A DNA stretch of 64,000 nucleotides from Burkholderia ambifaria AMMD. GTDB taxonomy: Bacteria > Pseudomonadota > Gammaproteobacteria > Burkholderiales > Burkholderiaceae. A program made the position numbers and the translations under genes. Of this stretch, positions 8,434 through 17,113 are shown one piece after another (the stretch's first letter is position 1; every line of letters starts with the position of its first letter). The notes beneath the pieces are model-generated. The model had not been told where the DNA came from and did no database searches. It saw nothing but the letters and a program-made list of their open reading frames with translations. The stretch is from positions 186,001 through 250,000 of the forward strand of contig NC_008392.1 of assembly GCF_000203915.1 (NCBI RefSeq). The letters are read 5' to 3'.

Positions 8434-8817
8434 TCAGCCGTATCCGAGCGCGCGGGCGAGCCAGCCTTCGAGCTCCTGTGCGTCGATCGGTTTCTCGAGC
8501 AGGCACAGCGCGGTGCTGGCCCGCGCGCGCTCGGACGTGCGAGCGCTGACGAACGCCGTGACGAGCACCGTAGGAATGCGCAGGCCGAGCGCTTCCATCC
8601 GGGCCAGCACTTCGAGGCCATCCATCTCGGGCATCTGGAGATCGCAGATCAGGCACCGCGTGCGCGACACCGCGTCGGACGCCAGGAAGGCCGGCCCCGA
8701 CGCGAATTCGCGCGCCTCTCCGCCCAGCGAACGCACGAAACTTCCCGCGGCGGCGCGCACGAAGGGATCGTCGTCGACAATGGACACGAGATCGGAGGCT
8801 GAGAGTGAAAAAGGCAT
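8434..8817 (-). CDS. Receiver-only response regulator
   Basis: A 127-residue CheY-like protein made of a single receiver domain with no output domain. The acidic pocket is D15-D17 (VDDDPF), the phosphoacceptor is D59 (CDLQMPEMDG), the switch Thr is T87 (VTAF) and the conserved Lys is K109 (EKPID), so it should be phosphorylatable. It may act as a phosphate sink or relay between the kinases encoded on either side. It shares strand with the FixJ-type gene upstream (227 bp gap) and the histidine kinase downstream (135 bp gap). A hairpin (8836-8856) lies just before the start, and a variant of the repeated operator motif (8908-8923) is about 90 bp upstream. Confidence 0.9.
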   Translation of the reverse strand: MPFSLSASDLVSIVDDDPFVRAAAGSFVRSLGGEAREFASGPAFLASDAVSRTRCLICDLQMPEMDGLEVLARMEALGLRIPTVLVTAFVSARTSERARASTALCLLEKPIDAQELEGWLARALGYG

Positions 8818-8835
8818 CCCTGCTTAATGACGAGG

Positions 8836-8856
8836 GGGACGGACCGGGCCCGTCCC
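8836..8856. promoter_or_regulatory. Hairpin in the leader of the receiver-only gene
   Basis: Arms GGGACGG (8836-8842) and CCGTCCC (8850-8856) pair perfectly around a 7-nt loop. The end of the hairpin is 18 nt from the ATG at 8817 on the minus strand. It could affect translation or act as an attenuator. There is no T tract on the minus strand, so it is not a canonical terminator. Confidence 0.35.
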
Positions 8857-8907
8857 GAGCACTGTTACCCAAGTTGCCAGCATACCGTCACACCGCGGCA
8901 TCGCCAT

Positions 8908-8923
8908 CATACCTACGTATGGG
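8908..8923 (-). promoter_or_regulatory. Variant copy of the repeated operator-like motif, copy C
   Basis: Plus-strand CATACCTACGTATGGG matches the 16-base core CATACGTTCGTATAGG of the 20-mers at 5447 and 17691 at 13 of 16 positions, in the same orientation. It is about 90 bp upstream of the receiver-only gene and just after the FixJ-type gene. It would fit autoregulation of the signalling array. Confidence 0.35.
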
Positions 8924-9044
8924 TAGGCTCGGCGCGGGTGCCTGGGCCGGTCGATGAAGGCTCCGGGTAAACGAGTGACGCTCGGGCTTTCCCAAGCCGG
9001 GCGCGCGGTGCACCGCGCCGACGCGTTTCGCGCCCGCGCCGCCG

Positions 9045-9704
9045 CTAGCGCGACGGCACGTTGATGCCGAGCGCAGTCATCTTGCGCACCAGTTCGGCCA
9101 CCGAGCGGCACTTCATTTTTCGCATCGCCTGGCTGCGATGAATCTTGGCCGTGATCTCGGCGATGCCCATATTGCCCGCGACCTGTTTGTTCATCAGGCC
9201 CGTCGCGACGTGTTGGAGCACCTCGCATTCGCGCGGTGTGAGCGATTCCCAACACGCGCGCAGGTCGAGCAGCGAGTGATCGTCCTGCAGCCGTTTCGCA
9301 TCGCGCTCGAGCGCCGCGATCACCGCATCGATCATGTCCTGGTCGCGGAACGGCTTCGTCAGGAAATCCATCGCGCCGGCTTTCATCGCCTTCACCGTCA
9401 TCGCGATATCGCCGTGCGCGGTGATGAAGATGATCGGCATCTGCGGGCCGCCGCTCTCGGCCAGCGACGTCTGAAACGCGATGCCGCTCTGCCCGCGCAG
9501 CCTCACGTCCAGCACGAGGCACGACGGTCCCGCGCCCTTCGGTGCCGCGAGAAACTCTTCCGTCGACGCAAAGGCGCGAACCTCCAGGTCGATCGATCGC
9601 AGCAGGCTGATCAGCGCGGCACGCACGAATTCGTCGTCATCGACGACGTAGACGGTGCGGCTGTTTCGATCAGGTGTCGCGTGGGGCATTCTGGTTTCCG
9701 GCAT
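9045..9704 (-). CDS. FixJ/NarL-family response regulator
   Basis: A 219-residue two-domain regulator. The receiver domain (about 17-135) has acidic pocket D22-D24 (VDDDEF), phosphoacceptor D66 (LVLDVRLRGQSG), T95 (ITAHGD) and K117 (TKPF). The C-terminal LuxR-type helix-turn-helix (about 152-215) starts LTPRECEVLQHVATGLMNKQ. It follows the giant kinase on the same strand with a 117-bp gap, so the two are the likely cognate pair. An alternative start at 9689 has a better ribosome binding site (CGGAAACCAG) and would remove five residues. Candidate binding sites are the dyads at 5447, 8908 and 17691; this is inference. Confidence 0.92.
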   Translation of the reverse strand: MPETRMPHATPDRNSRTVYVVDDDEFVRAALISLLRSIDLEVRAFASTEEFLAAPKGAGPSCLVLDVRLRGQSGIAFQTSLAESGGPQMPIIFITAHGDIAMTVKAMKAGAMDFLTKPFRDQDMIDAVIAALERDAKRLQDDHSLLDLRACWESLTPRECEVLQHVATGLMNKQVAGNMGIAEITAKIHRSQAMRKMKCRSVAELVRKMTALGINVPSR

Positions 9705-9821
9705 CGATATTCGCTGATGAATTTTCAGGAGTCACCGCTCAGCGGCTCAAACACAACAACGCGAAGAACCTGTCCGCCACCTGCGCGCTGCGCGCCGCGC
9801 GTCGCGCCGACGGACGACACA

Positions 9822-12800
9822 TCATGGATCGACGCGCGGCAGCATCACGGTGGCGCGCGTACCGGCACCTTCTCGCGGCGACAGCGTCAACGTGCCGCCG
9901 TGCGCGTCCACGATCGAATGCGAAATGGCGAGGCCCATGCCCATCCCGTTCTCCTTGGTCGTGAAAAGCGGTTCGAGCAGCCGGTCCGCGATATCGGGCG
10001 CAATGCCGCTGCCCGAATCCTCCACGCTCACGCACACACTGTCAACGCCGTGCGCTTCGCACGCAAGCGAAAGACGACGCGCCGTCTCGAGCTCGGCCAT
10101 CGATTCGGCGCCGTTCGTCAGCAGGTTGATCACGACCTGCTGGAGCTGGATCCGGTCGCCGTATACGTAGACGGGGCCCTCGTGACTGCGCAGCTCCAGC
10201 ACCACGTCCAGCGTGTCGAGCTGCCGCGCGACGAGCGCCGCGGCCTCGCGCACGGCCTCGGCGAGGTCGACCGTCGCAAACTGCGGCGCGGCCTTGCGGG
10301 CCTTCGCGCGCAGCGCCTGGATGATGCTCTTGGCCCGCGCCGCGCTCCGGTTGATGTGCTCGAGCATTGCCCGCGCCTCGCCGAGGTCGGGCGGTTCCCG
10401 GTTCAGCCAGCGCAAGCCGGCGCTTGCCGACGTGTCGACCGCGGCGATCGGCTGGCCGATCTCGTGGACGATCGACGCGACGAGCTCGCCCATCGCGGTC
10501 AGCCGGCTGGCGCGCTCGAGGCCGGCCAGTGCGGCACGCAATTGCTCCTCGGCATGCGCGCGCTGACGGTTCTGCTCGAGCAGCTCCTCGTAGAGCCGCG
10601 CGTTCTCGAGCGCGAAAGCGGCCTGCGACGCGATCACCTCCACCAGCGCCGCCTTGGCCGCGGTAAACATCCGCGCCGCCAGATTGTTTTCCATATACAG
10701 CACGCCGACGAGCGTTGCATAACGCATCAGCGGCACGCACATCACCGAACGCGGGCGCCGACGGCGAACGTAGGCATCCTGACCGTGAACCGGCGACTCC
10801 GACGCATCGTCGATCACTACCCCTTCCTGCGTCCGGGCGACCGCCTGCAGGACCGAGACGGGCAGCACGTTCGCCGTCAACGACACGGCCTCCTGCGTCA
10901 CGACGATCGTGCCGTCGATCACGTCCGCGCGCGCCGGTACGTGCCAGACGCCCTCGCGCAGCACCGCGAGCGCGCCATGCTCGGCGCCGGCGCTTTCGAG
11001 CGTCGTGCGCAACAGCGTTTCCACGAGACGCGCCGGCACGATGTCGCTCGCCAGCGCGTTCGACACGCGCAGCACCGCGTTCACGTCCAGTGCGTGCATC
11101 CGGCTCCCGACCGGATTGGCGGCTCCGGCATCGAATACATCGGGATGCGCGGCCTGCAACTCGCGCACCTTCGCGAGCGCCCCCCAACGCTGCCACGCGC
11201 TCAGCGCGTGGCGCAAATACGCGTGCGCGGCAATCGTGTCGCGACCGGCATGGAAGCGCGCCGCATACTCGGCGGCCAGCGCCTCGACCTGCGTAAAGCC
11301 ATGCCTGCCCGCGTGCACCACGGCGCGCGCATAGGCTTCCGCGGCGTCCAGCGGCTGCCCGTTCACGCGCGCGTGCTCGGCGCGCACCAGCTCGCGTCGC
11401 GCGACGAAGTTCTCCGGGCATGCGCGCGCCCAGACGTCGAGCTGCTCGACATGGCGCTGCAGCGCAGCCTCGTCGGACGCATCGCGGCAGGGCAGCGCAA
11501 GCAGCGCGAGCGCGCCGTAGAACGGCAGATCGGCCCGCTCGGAAAACGAACGCGCCGCATGCTCGCAAGCTTCCGCGTGCCGACGCGCGTCGAGCGCGTC
11601 CGGAAGATCGCCGAACAACAGTGCGGCCTGCAGCCGGTAGACCCAATACGCGAGATCGACCAGGGTCGGCGGCCGGCCCTCCGGCGGCGCCAACCGGTCG
11701 CGATCGTCGCTCTCGCCTTCCTGTAATTGCTTCAGCAGCATCTGCTGCGCGAGCAGCGCATCGATCACGAGCTGGAAATTCGCATCGCGCGCGATCGCGA
11801 GCCCGTGCGTCACCGTATCGCGCACGTCGCCGAGAAATTCGCCGGCGAACAGCATGCCGGTCGCCTCGTTGCGCTTGCAATAGAGCGCGAACGTATGATC
11901 GCAGCACTCAACCGTGATCTCGAATGCCCGCGAGATATACGCGCGGGCCGAGCGCGCCGGCAACACCCACGGCACCACGATCGTGCCGTGCGCCATGTAG
12001 ACGCGGCCGCGATACCGATCGAGCCCGCGCTCGTCGACCAGATGCAGCGCGAGCTCGCCGAATGCCAGCGACGCGGCGTAATCGCCGTAACGTACGCCGA
12101 AGATCTGGTTCATGCAGACGTAGACGTCGGCCGATGCATCGGAATGGCCATGCTCGATCGCCAGATTCACCGCGCGCAGCAGAATCATGTCGACCAGATC
12201 CTGGTCGGAATAGAGTGCCGGCGGGATCAGGTCGGCAAAGATGTCGACGATCGCGCGCTGCAGCGGATCGGCGATGATCGGCAGGTCGCGCAGCGCGTCG
12301 ATCCCGTTGCGATCCAGCCAGCCGCGCAGGCGCAGGTATTCGCGATGCACGTCCGCGCTGTCCGGATGGGGCGGGATATCGATGCCGGCGCGCTTCAGGA
12401 ACGCAAGGCCGACCCCGAGCGCCAGATCGAAGCGGCCCAGCGCCGTGTACAACGCCGCGCGCAGGCGCGTGAGATCCGCGCCGAACGTGCCGTCGCCGGC
12501 TACCCGCTCCAGCTCGGCCAGGCGTGCTTCGGCCGCTTCGAGCGCACCGGTCATGAACTCGGCCTCGCCGCACAGCATGCGCGCGTCGAGCCCGTCGTCG
12601 CTGGTGTCCCGTTCGCCGAGGAAATCGACGGCCGCGCGAAAGAAGCCGAGCGCGGAATGATGCGCGGTGGACGCCCGGGCTTGCCGTCCGGCCTCCAGGT
12701 TCACGCGCGCGAACGCGCGGCGCTGCGCGGGTGTCGCGACCACCGAGCCGGCGAGGTTCGCCTGCGCGGCCAGCACGAACGCGTCGGCGCAGGCCTCGCC

Positions 12801-14879
12801 GGCCGCCAGCAAACGGCACGCGATCGCGTGATGCAGCGGTGCGCGCTCGTCCTCCGGAATCGACGCATACGCGGCCTCGCGAATGCGATCGTGCCAGAAC
12901 GTCCAGTCGTCGCCGTCGCGCTGGACACTGCCGGCATCGAGCGCTGCCTGCAGCCCGTCGATCGCATCGGGCTCGCTCAGGCCGGCGGCCGTGGCCAGCA
13001 GGCGCGTCGACGCGCGCTGGCCGATGCAGGCCAGCAGTCGCAACATGAATCGTGCGCCGTCCGGCAGCAGCTCGAACTGCCGCGCCAGCATCATCGCGAC
13101 GTCATCGCCGCCGCGATGCGCGGCGATGCGTGCCATGTTCCAGCGCCACAGGCCCGCGCCCGCGTCGTAATCGAGCATGCCTTCGTCGGCCAGCAGGCGC
13201 AGCAGATGATGCACGAAGAATGGATTGCGGCCGGTTCTCTGCCCGATCAGGTCAGACAACGGCCGCAGCGCATCGGTGTCCTGATGCAGCGCATGGGCGA
13301 TCAGCTCGGTCGTCGCGCGCTCGTTCAGCGGCCCGAGCTCCACCGTCAATGCATCGGCAACGTCGGCCAGCGGGCCGGCCCGCAACGGGTGACCGGCATC
13401 GATCTCGTTGCCGCGATAGGCGCCGACGAGCAGCAACGCCGTGTCGCGGTGTTGCTGCACCAGCCGCTCAAGCACCTGGATCGTGCCCGCATCGGCCCAT
13501 TGCAGATCGTCGAGCAGCAGCGCGAGCGGGCGCTCCGGCGCCGCGAAACACGCGATCAACCGGGCGATCGCTTGCAGCACGCGTTCCCGCTCCAGCCCGG
13601 GCGCCAGTTCGGATTGCTCGGGCGGCCCCGCTTGCGGGCCCAGCACCGCCGAGAGCGCCGGCAGGAATCTCGCGAGCGTGCGTCCGACGGGCGCGACGGC
13701 CGTTCCGATTCGCGCGCGCCACCTGTCGAATTCGTCGTCCGCGCAACCCAACACGAACTGCAGCAGCGGCGCCAGCGCCTCGGCAAGCATCGCATACGGC
13801 GTGCCGCGGCGCCCTTCCTCGCCCTTGCTGGTGGCCACGAGCAGCGCGCCGTCGTGCCTGATGCGCGCGACGGCCTCCAGCAGCAGCGTCGACTTGCCGA
13901 TGCCCGAGTAGCCGGAAACCCATGCGACGCGCATCTCGCCACCGGCGGCGACGGCACGGTACTGCGCGCGCAACGCGTCGATCTCCTGTTCGCGGCCCAC
14001 CACGTGATCGGCTTGCTGCAGACGCTGCAGCGCCGCATGCACATCGAGCGCGAACATCGGAATGCGACCGTCGCGGCGCAGGCACTGCTCGCATCGCTGC
14101 AGGTCGGCGACGAGCCCCGCCGCTGTGCGGTAACGCTGCTCCGGCGCCTTTTCGAGCAACTTCACGACGATCCGCGAAATCTGCTCGGGTACGTGCGCAA
14201 AGAGTTCGTGAGGGGCGCGCGCCGAATGCGTGGCGTGCGCGTGCACGAGCCCGGCCGCATCGGTCGCATCGAACGGCGGCACGCCGGTCAACTGCTCGTA
14301 GAGAATGCAGCCGAGCGAATAAAGATCGGCGCGCGCGTCGACACGCAGGTTCATGCGCGTGCCGAGCTCGGGCGCCGTATAGACGAAATCCGTGTCGTCC
14401 CACTCGAGAGCGATGTCGCGCAACGGGTCGGTCGCATGGGGGCCCAGCGCATAGCCGAAGCCCGTCAGGAACGCACGATCGTCGTCATCCACGAGGAAGC
14501 GATGCGGCGCAAGCGCACGATGCACGATACCGGCCGCATGCATCTCGCCCAGCGCAGTCGCGAGCGCAATCGCGCGCCGCAGAAACGCAGACAACCGCTG
14601 CTGCGGGACAGCTTCAACGGAGAGCGGCATCCCGCCCGGATCGGCCAGGACGAGCACGGCGCCGCCACCGTGCGACACGATGGCTTGCGGCACGGCGGAC
14701 CAGCGTTCGTGCAGTGCCGAGCGCAATACATATTCGCGTTGCAGCGCCGCGACCGCGGACGGCGCCGCCGCGCCGCGCCCGGCGACCAGAACCGGCGGCG
14801 CATGGTCGTCGATCGCGCGGTGCAGCCGTGGCGGGCCGGGGCTCAATTCGATAAAGCGGCGTGTCGAAAGTTCGATCAT
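9822..14879 (-). CDS. Giant hybrid sensor: pseudokinase, AAA ATPase, GAF and histidine kinase
   Basis: A 1685-residue cytoplasmic protein of the trifunctional 'Ser/Thr kinase / ATP-binding / histidine kinase' family. The N-terminal kinase-like domain (about 25-265) keeps the APE motif (YTAPELG, 167-173) and the DLYSLGCILYE helix. It has lost catalytic residues: HRD-K-N is HRALAPHRF (120-128), DFG is GFG (140-142), and no beta-3 Lys is visible. The AAA/NACHT-like ATPase has Walker A GYSGIGKST (323-331) and Walker B-like LALLLDDLQWAD. A long helical repeat-like middle follows, then a GAF domain (about 1260-1430) and a histidine kinase with H1472 (SIVHEIGQP), N-box NLLTNGAE and ATP loops DSGSGI and GMGMGLAIS. 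The FixJ-type gene lies downstream. No hydrophobic signal suggests a cytosolic input. Confidence 0.9.
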   Translation of the reverse strand: MIELSTRRFIELSPGPPRLHRAIDDHAPPVLVAGRGAAAPSAVAALQREYVLRSALHERWSAVPQAIVSHGGGAVLVLADPGGMPLSVEAVPQQRLSAFLRRAIALATALGEMHAAGIVHRALAPHRFLVDDDDRAFLTGFGYALGPHATDPLRDIALEWDDTDFVYTAPELGTRMNLRVDARADLYSLGCILYEQLTGVPPFDATDAAGLVHAHATHSARAPHELFAHVPEQISRIVVKLLEKAPEQRYRTAAGLVADLQRCEQCLRRDGRIPMFALDVHAALQRLQQADHVVGREQEIDALRAQYRAVAAGGEMRVAWVSGYSGIGKSTLLLEAVARIRHDGALLVATSKGEEGRRGTPYAMLAEALAPLLQFVLGCADDEFDRWRARIGTAVAPVGRTLARFLPALSAVLGPQAGPPEQSELAPGLERERVLQAIARLIACFAAPERPLALLLDDLQWADAGTIQVLERLVQQHRDTALLLVGAYRGNEIDAGHPLRAGPLADVADALTVELGPLNERATTELIAHALHQDTDALRPLSDLIGQRTGRNPFFVHHLLRLLADEGMLDYDAGAGLWRWNMARIAAHRGGDDVAMMLARQFELLPDGARFMLRLLACIGQRASTRLLATAAGLSEPDAIDGLQAALDAGSVQRDGDDWTFWHDRIREAAYASIPEDERAPLHHAIACRLLAAGEACADAFVLAAQANLAGSVVATPAQRRAFARVNLEAGRQARASTAHHSALGFFRAAVDFLGERDTSDDGLDARMLCGEAEFMTGALEAAEARLAELERVAGDGTFGADLTRLRAALYTALGRFDLALGVGLAFLKRAGIDIPPHPDSADVHREYLRLRGWLDRNGIDALRDLPIIADPLQRAIVDIFADLIPPALYSDQDLVDMILLRAVNLAIEHGHSDASADVYVCMNQIFGVRYGDYAASLAFGELALHLVDERGLDRYRGRVYMAHGTIVVPWVLPARSARAYISRAFEITVECCDHTFALYCKRNEATGMLFAGEFLGDVRDTVTHGLAIARDANFQLVIDALLAQQMLLKQLQEGESDDRDRLAPPEGRPPTLVDLAYWVYRLQAALLFGDLPDALDARRHAEACEHAARSFSERADLPFYGALALLALPCRDASDEAALQRHVEQLDVWARACPENFVARRELVRAEHARVNGQPLDAAEAYARAVVHAGRHGFTQVEALAAEYAARFHAGRDTIAAHAYLRHALSAWQRWGALAKVRELQAAHPDVFDAGAANPVGSRMHALDVNAVLRVSNALASDIVPARLVETLLRTTLESAGAEHGALAVLREGVWHVPARADVIDGTIVVTQEAVSLTANVLPVSVLQAVARTQEGVVIDDASESPVHGQDAYVRRRRPRSVMCVPLMRYATLVGVLYMENNLAARMFTAAKAALVEVIASQAAFALENARLYEELLEQNRQRAHAEEQLRAALAGLERASRLTAMGELVASIVHEIGQPIAAVDTSASAGLRWLNREPPDLGEARAMLEHINRSAARAKSIIQALRAKARKAAPQFATVDLAEAVREAAALVARQLDTLDVVLELRSHEGPVYVYGDRIQLQQVVINLLTNGAESMAELETARRLSLACEAHGVDSVCVSVEDSGSGIAPDIADRLLEPLFTTKENGMGMGLAISHSIVDAHGGTLTLSPREGAGTRATVMLPRVDP

Positions 14880-15425
14880 GCGAATGCAGTAAGGAAACGG
14901 TGGCGTTCATCAGCTCGAACGCCGCTGGCACGGCGGCGTGGAGCACGGCATGCGACACCCGTGCCACCGGCCACGTGTTGCGGCGGGATGCCGGGTTGTA
15001 TCCGTTCGTTCGAACCCGCGGTCGTGACGCAGGCCGCGGGGCGCACTCGATGTCGCTCGTGCGGTGTCGCACCTCACCGGCCGCCTCGCCTTCTTCCAGG
15101 TACCCGTGATAACACGCGAACCCGCCGATTATTCCAGCCCGATATCGTCAATGCAACAACGCGCGCCGGCGAATGCCTGCGCGTTGTCGAAGCGCACTCG
15201 CGTCGCGCCGTGATCGGCGCTTTCGTATCCGGATGTATCGCGTGTCCGCATCGATACATGACATTGCAAAACGCCGCGCCGCGGACACATGCGGGATACC
15301 TTCGCGGCGCTCAATACAGATGCGACGGATTCTGACGACATTCGCGACGCGGCCGGCGCGTCCGGCTCCCGCGTTCGCCAGATACCGTGCATACCATTCG
15401 ATCGACTCACCTTCCGGATTCCGAC
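14880..15425. other. Divergent intergenic region before the giant kinase and DUF4148 copy 2
   Basis: 546 bp with no convincing gene on either strand. It should contain the promoter of the giant kinase (minus) and of the DUF4148 gene (plus). The only element singled out is CGCCAGATAC at 15376-15385. No terminator-like hairpin with T tract was seen. Confidence 0.55.
15376..15385 (+). promoter_or_regulatory. Partial copy of the shared motif before DUF4148 copy 2
   Basis: CGCCAGATAC differs by one base from the core CGTCAGATAC of the 13-mers upstream of the sigma factor and DUF4148 copy 1. It has the same orientation relative to its gene, 40 bp before the ATG. A 10-base near-match can arise by chance, so the value lies in position and gene family. 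Confidence 0.3.
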
Positions 15426-15662
15426 ATGAAGACCTCAAGGATCACCTTCGCGCTCGTCGCGTTTGCTACCGCAGCCTGCGCCCATGCAGCGGCCCCCGTC
15501 GATTCGTTGACGGCGAATCAAGATGCCGTGGCCACGACCCAATGGACACCGGCCATTGCGATGCCGACGGGAAAGACCCGTACCGAAGTACGTCAGGAGC
15601 TCGCTCGTGCGCGCCAGAGCGGCGAGCTCGACGCGCTCAGGAAACTCTATTCCGGTCATTGA
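15426..15662 (+). CDS. DUF4148 domain-containing small exported protein (copy 2)
   Basis: A 78-residue protein with signal peptide MKTSRITFALVAFATAACAH (cleavage near AHA) and a DUF4148 body with GKTRTEVRQELARARQSGEL and a C-terminal LDALRKLYSGH. It is a paralogue of the protein encoded at 1676-1921; function unknown, probably periplasmic. The chosen start is the ATG at 15426 because it begins the signal peptide; an in-frame start 13 codons earlier would bury it. The ribosome binding site is weak. It lies on the plus strand, divergent from the giant kinase. Confidence 0.83.
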   Translation: MKTSRITFALVAFATAACAHAAAPVDSLTANQDAVATTQWTPAIAMPTGKTRTEVRQELARARQSGELDALRKLYSGH

Positions 15663-16050
15663 AGCAGCGACGTTTTCCGGAGGTCCGGCACGGGCAGGCG
15701 CGATGCTCGCCGGCTCGTGCGCACGCTTCATCGGCCGGCCTCGCATCCGCGTGTGGGCGAAGCCACGAAGATGCCGGGATTCCTCCGCACGGCATGTGTG
15801 ACCTACGCGTCGCATGACGTGCACCACAAGACGGGACATCGCATCGACGCGCGAAGCTGACGTCGACGCGCGACGTCACGCGCCTGCCGATGCGAACCAA
15901 CCGCGACACGATCGCCGCTCAGGGGGATCGCATCGGAATAAACGATCGCCATCGCGTGTTCAGTGTTAGCAGTCGCGCCCGCTTCCGCGCACGTACCCGC
16001 AACCGGTGCCCGTCATGGGCGATCTCATTCCCCCGCCGCCAATATCGAAG
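15663..16050. other. Intergenic region, no gene recognised
   Basis: 388 bp between the DUF4148 gene and the universal stress protein, both on the plus strand. Several open frames exist but none shows family similarity or a good ribosome binding site. The last 45 bases could be coding if the stress protein starts at the GTG at 16006. Confidence 0.5.
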
Positions 16051-16500
16051 ATGTCATCGCTGTCCAGAATGCTGCTCGTCTATGACGGATCCCACGAAGC
16101 CAACGCCGCGCTCGCACGATGTGCGTCGCTTTCGCGCGCATTGTCGGCCACGGTCGACGTCGTCGCCACCGTCGACAATGTCACCGCCAACGCACGGTCG
16201 GCCGGACTGCTCAGCGAGCTCGCCCATCAGCGGCTGGCAGAATCCGCGCATCGCGATCTTCAACGAGCGATCGACGACCTGACGGACCACGGCATCGCCG
16301 CACGCGGCTATGTCCGCTTCGGACGCGCGGCCGATGCCATCGCCGCGCATGCGTCGACAGCCTGCGTGGACATGATCGTCGTCGGATATCGCGCGCCCAC
16401 CGGGTTCGCCCGCTGGTGGCGCGAGCATCCCGTTCACTTCGACCTGGCCGAACGCGTGCCGGGTGCGGCGCTTGTCGTCGTCACGGTCGCGTCGACCTAG
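16051..16500 (+). CDS. Universal stress protein (UspA family)
   Basis: A 149-residue single-domain Usp with the opening strand RMLLVYDGSHEANAALARC, a middle helix (LAESAHRDLQRAIDDL) and the strand CVDMIVVGYRAP. The ATP-binding G-2x-G-9x-G(S/T) loop is absent: after VGYRAP comes TGFARWWREHPVHFDLAERV. It therefore resembles the UspA type that does not bind ATP. Such proteins rise under starvation, oxidative or low-oxygen stress. The start is uncertain: ATG at 16051 is chosen because the fold begins right after it, but GTG at 16006 and ATG at 16015 are in frame. It converges with the DUF3331 gene at 16577. Confidence 0.85.
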   Translation: MSSLSRMLLVYDGSHEANAALARCASLSRALSATVDVVATVDNVTANARSAGLLSELAHQRLAESAHRDLQRAIDDLTDHGIAARGYVRFGRAADAIAAHASTACVDMIVVGYRAPTGFARWWREHPVHFDLAERVPGAALVVVTVAST

Positions 16501-16576
16501 CGCCGCAGCGCATCGATACGCGCGGACGACGCGCGATCGCGTTCGTCCGCGGTTCTTCCGCCGTTCTCCGGCCGAC

Positions 16577-17017
16577 TTAATTCGCGTCGGCCGCATCGAT
16601 GCACGGCTGAACGGTCGCGGCAAGAATCATCCGCTGGCGGTTGCCGGGCAGACAGACATCGCTCCCGCGCGGACGAAACACCGGATCGCCGCGTTGGATC
16701 GCGCGCCCCGTCAGCGCGCAGATCGACGGCACGCGCGCGCGGCTCCTGCACCAGATTTGCTCCGCATACCGCCCTGAACACGAGTCGCTCCACGAAACAG
16801 TGATCATGGACAACGACAGGCGCTCCATCACGGCTATCCTGGTAGGCGGCTCGCTGCGCGCACGCGCGTCGTCCTCGTTCCATTGACGCAGCCCCACGCG
16901 TCGCGCCTTGTATCGCGTGCGCTGCGCTCGCAAGCACACGCTGCGCTGTTCCTGCGAAGGATCCAGGACATTGATCAACGTGCGAGCCACGATGTCCGCT
17001 TCATGCAGCATCCCCAT
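16577..17017 (-). CDS. DUF3331 domain-containing protein (copy 2)
   Basis: A 146-residue paralogue of the protein encoded at 5496-5918. It shares IVARTLINVLDPSQEQ at the N-terminus, ITVSWSDSCSGRYAEQIW in the middle and ICALTGRAIQRGDPVFRP towards the C-terminus. Function unknown; no signal peptide. The chosen start (ATG at 17017) aligns with the paralogue's start. The ATG at 17011 has the better-spaced ribosome binding site (AGAAGAGG). The frame can also begin at a TTG at 17032. It lies downstream of the BON gene on the same strand, 96 bp away. Confidence 0.83.
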   Translation of the reverse strand: MGMLHEADIVARTLINVLDPSQEQRSVCLRAQRTRYKARRVGLRQWNEDDARARSEPPTRIAVMERLSLSMITVSWSDSCSGRYAEQIWCRSRARVPSICALTGRAIQRGDPVFRPRGSDVCLPGNRQRMILAATVQPCIDAADAN

Positions 17018-17113
17018 CACCTCTTCTCCCAATCAATCGGATCGATCATGTGAAAGCGGACGCACGAATCACCGACACCCTGTCATTCGGCCCCGCGATG
17101 CGCGCGCCCTCGC

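Noticed and set aside
9138..15335. Very long plus-strand open frames of 862 and 1202 codons
   Set aside because: Antisense to the giant kinase; the minus strand has clear Walker A, GAF and histidine kinase motifs, while these frames have only Arg/Gln-rich low-complexity translation.
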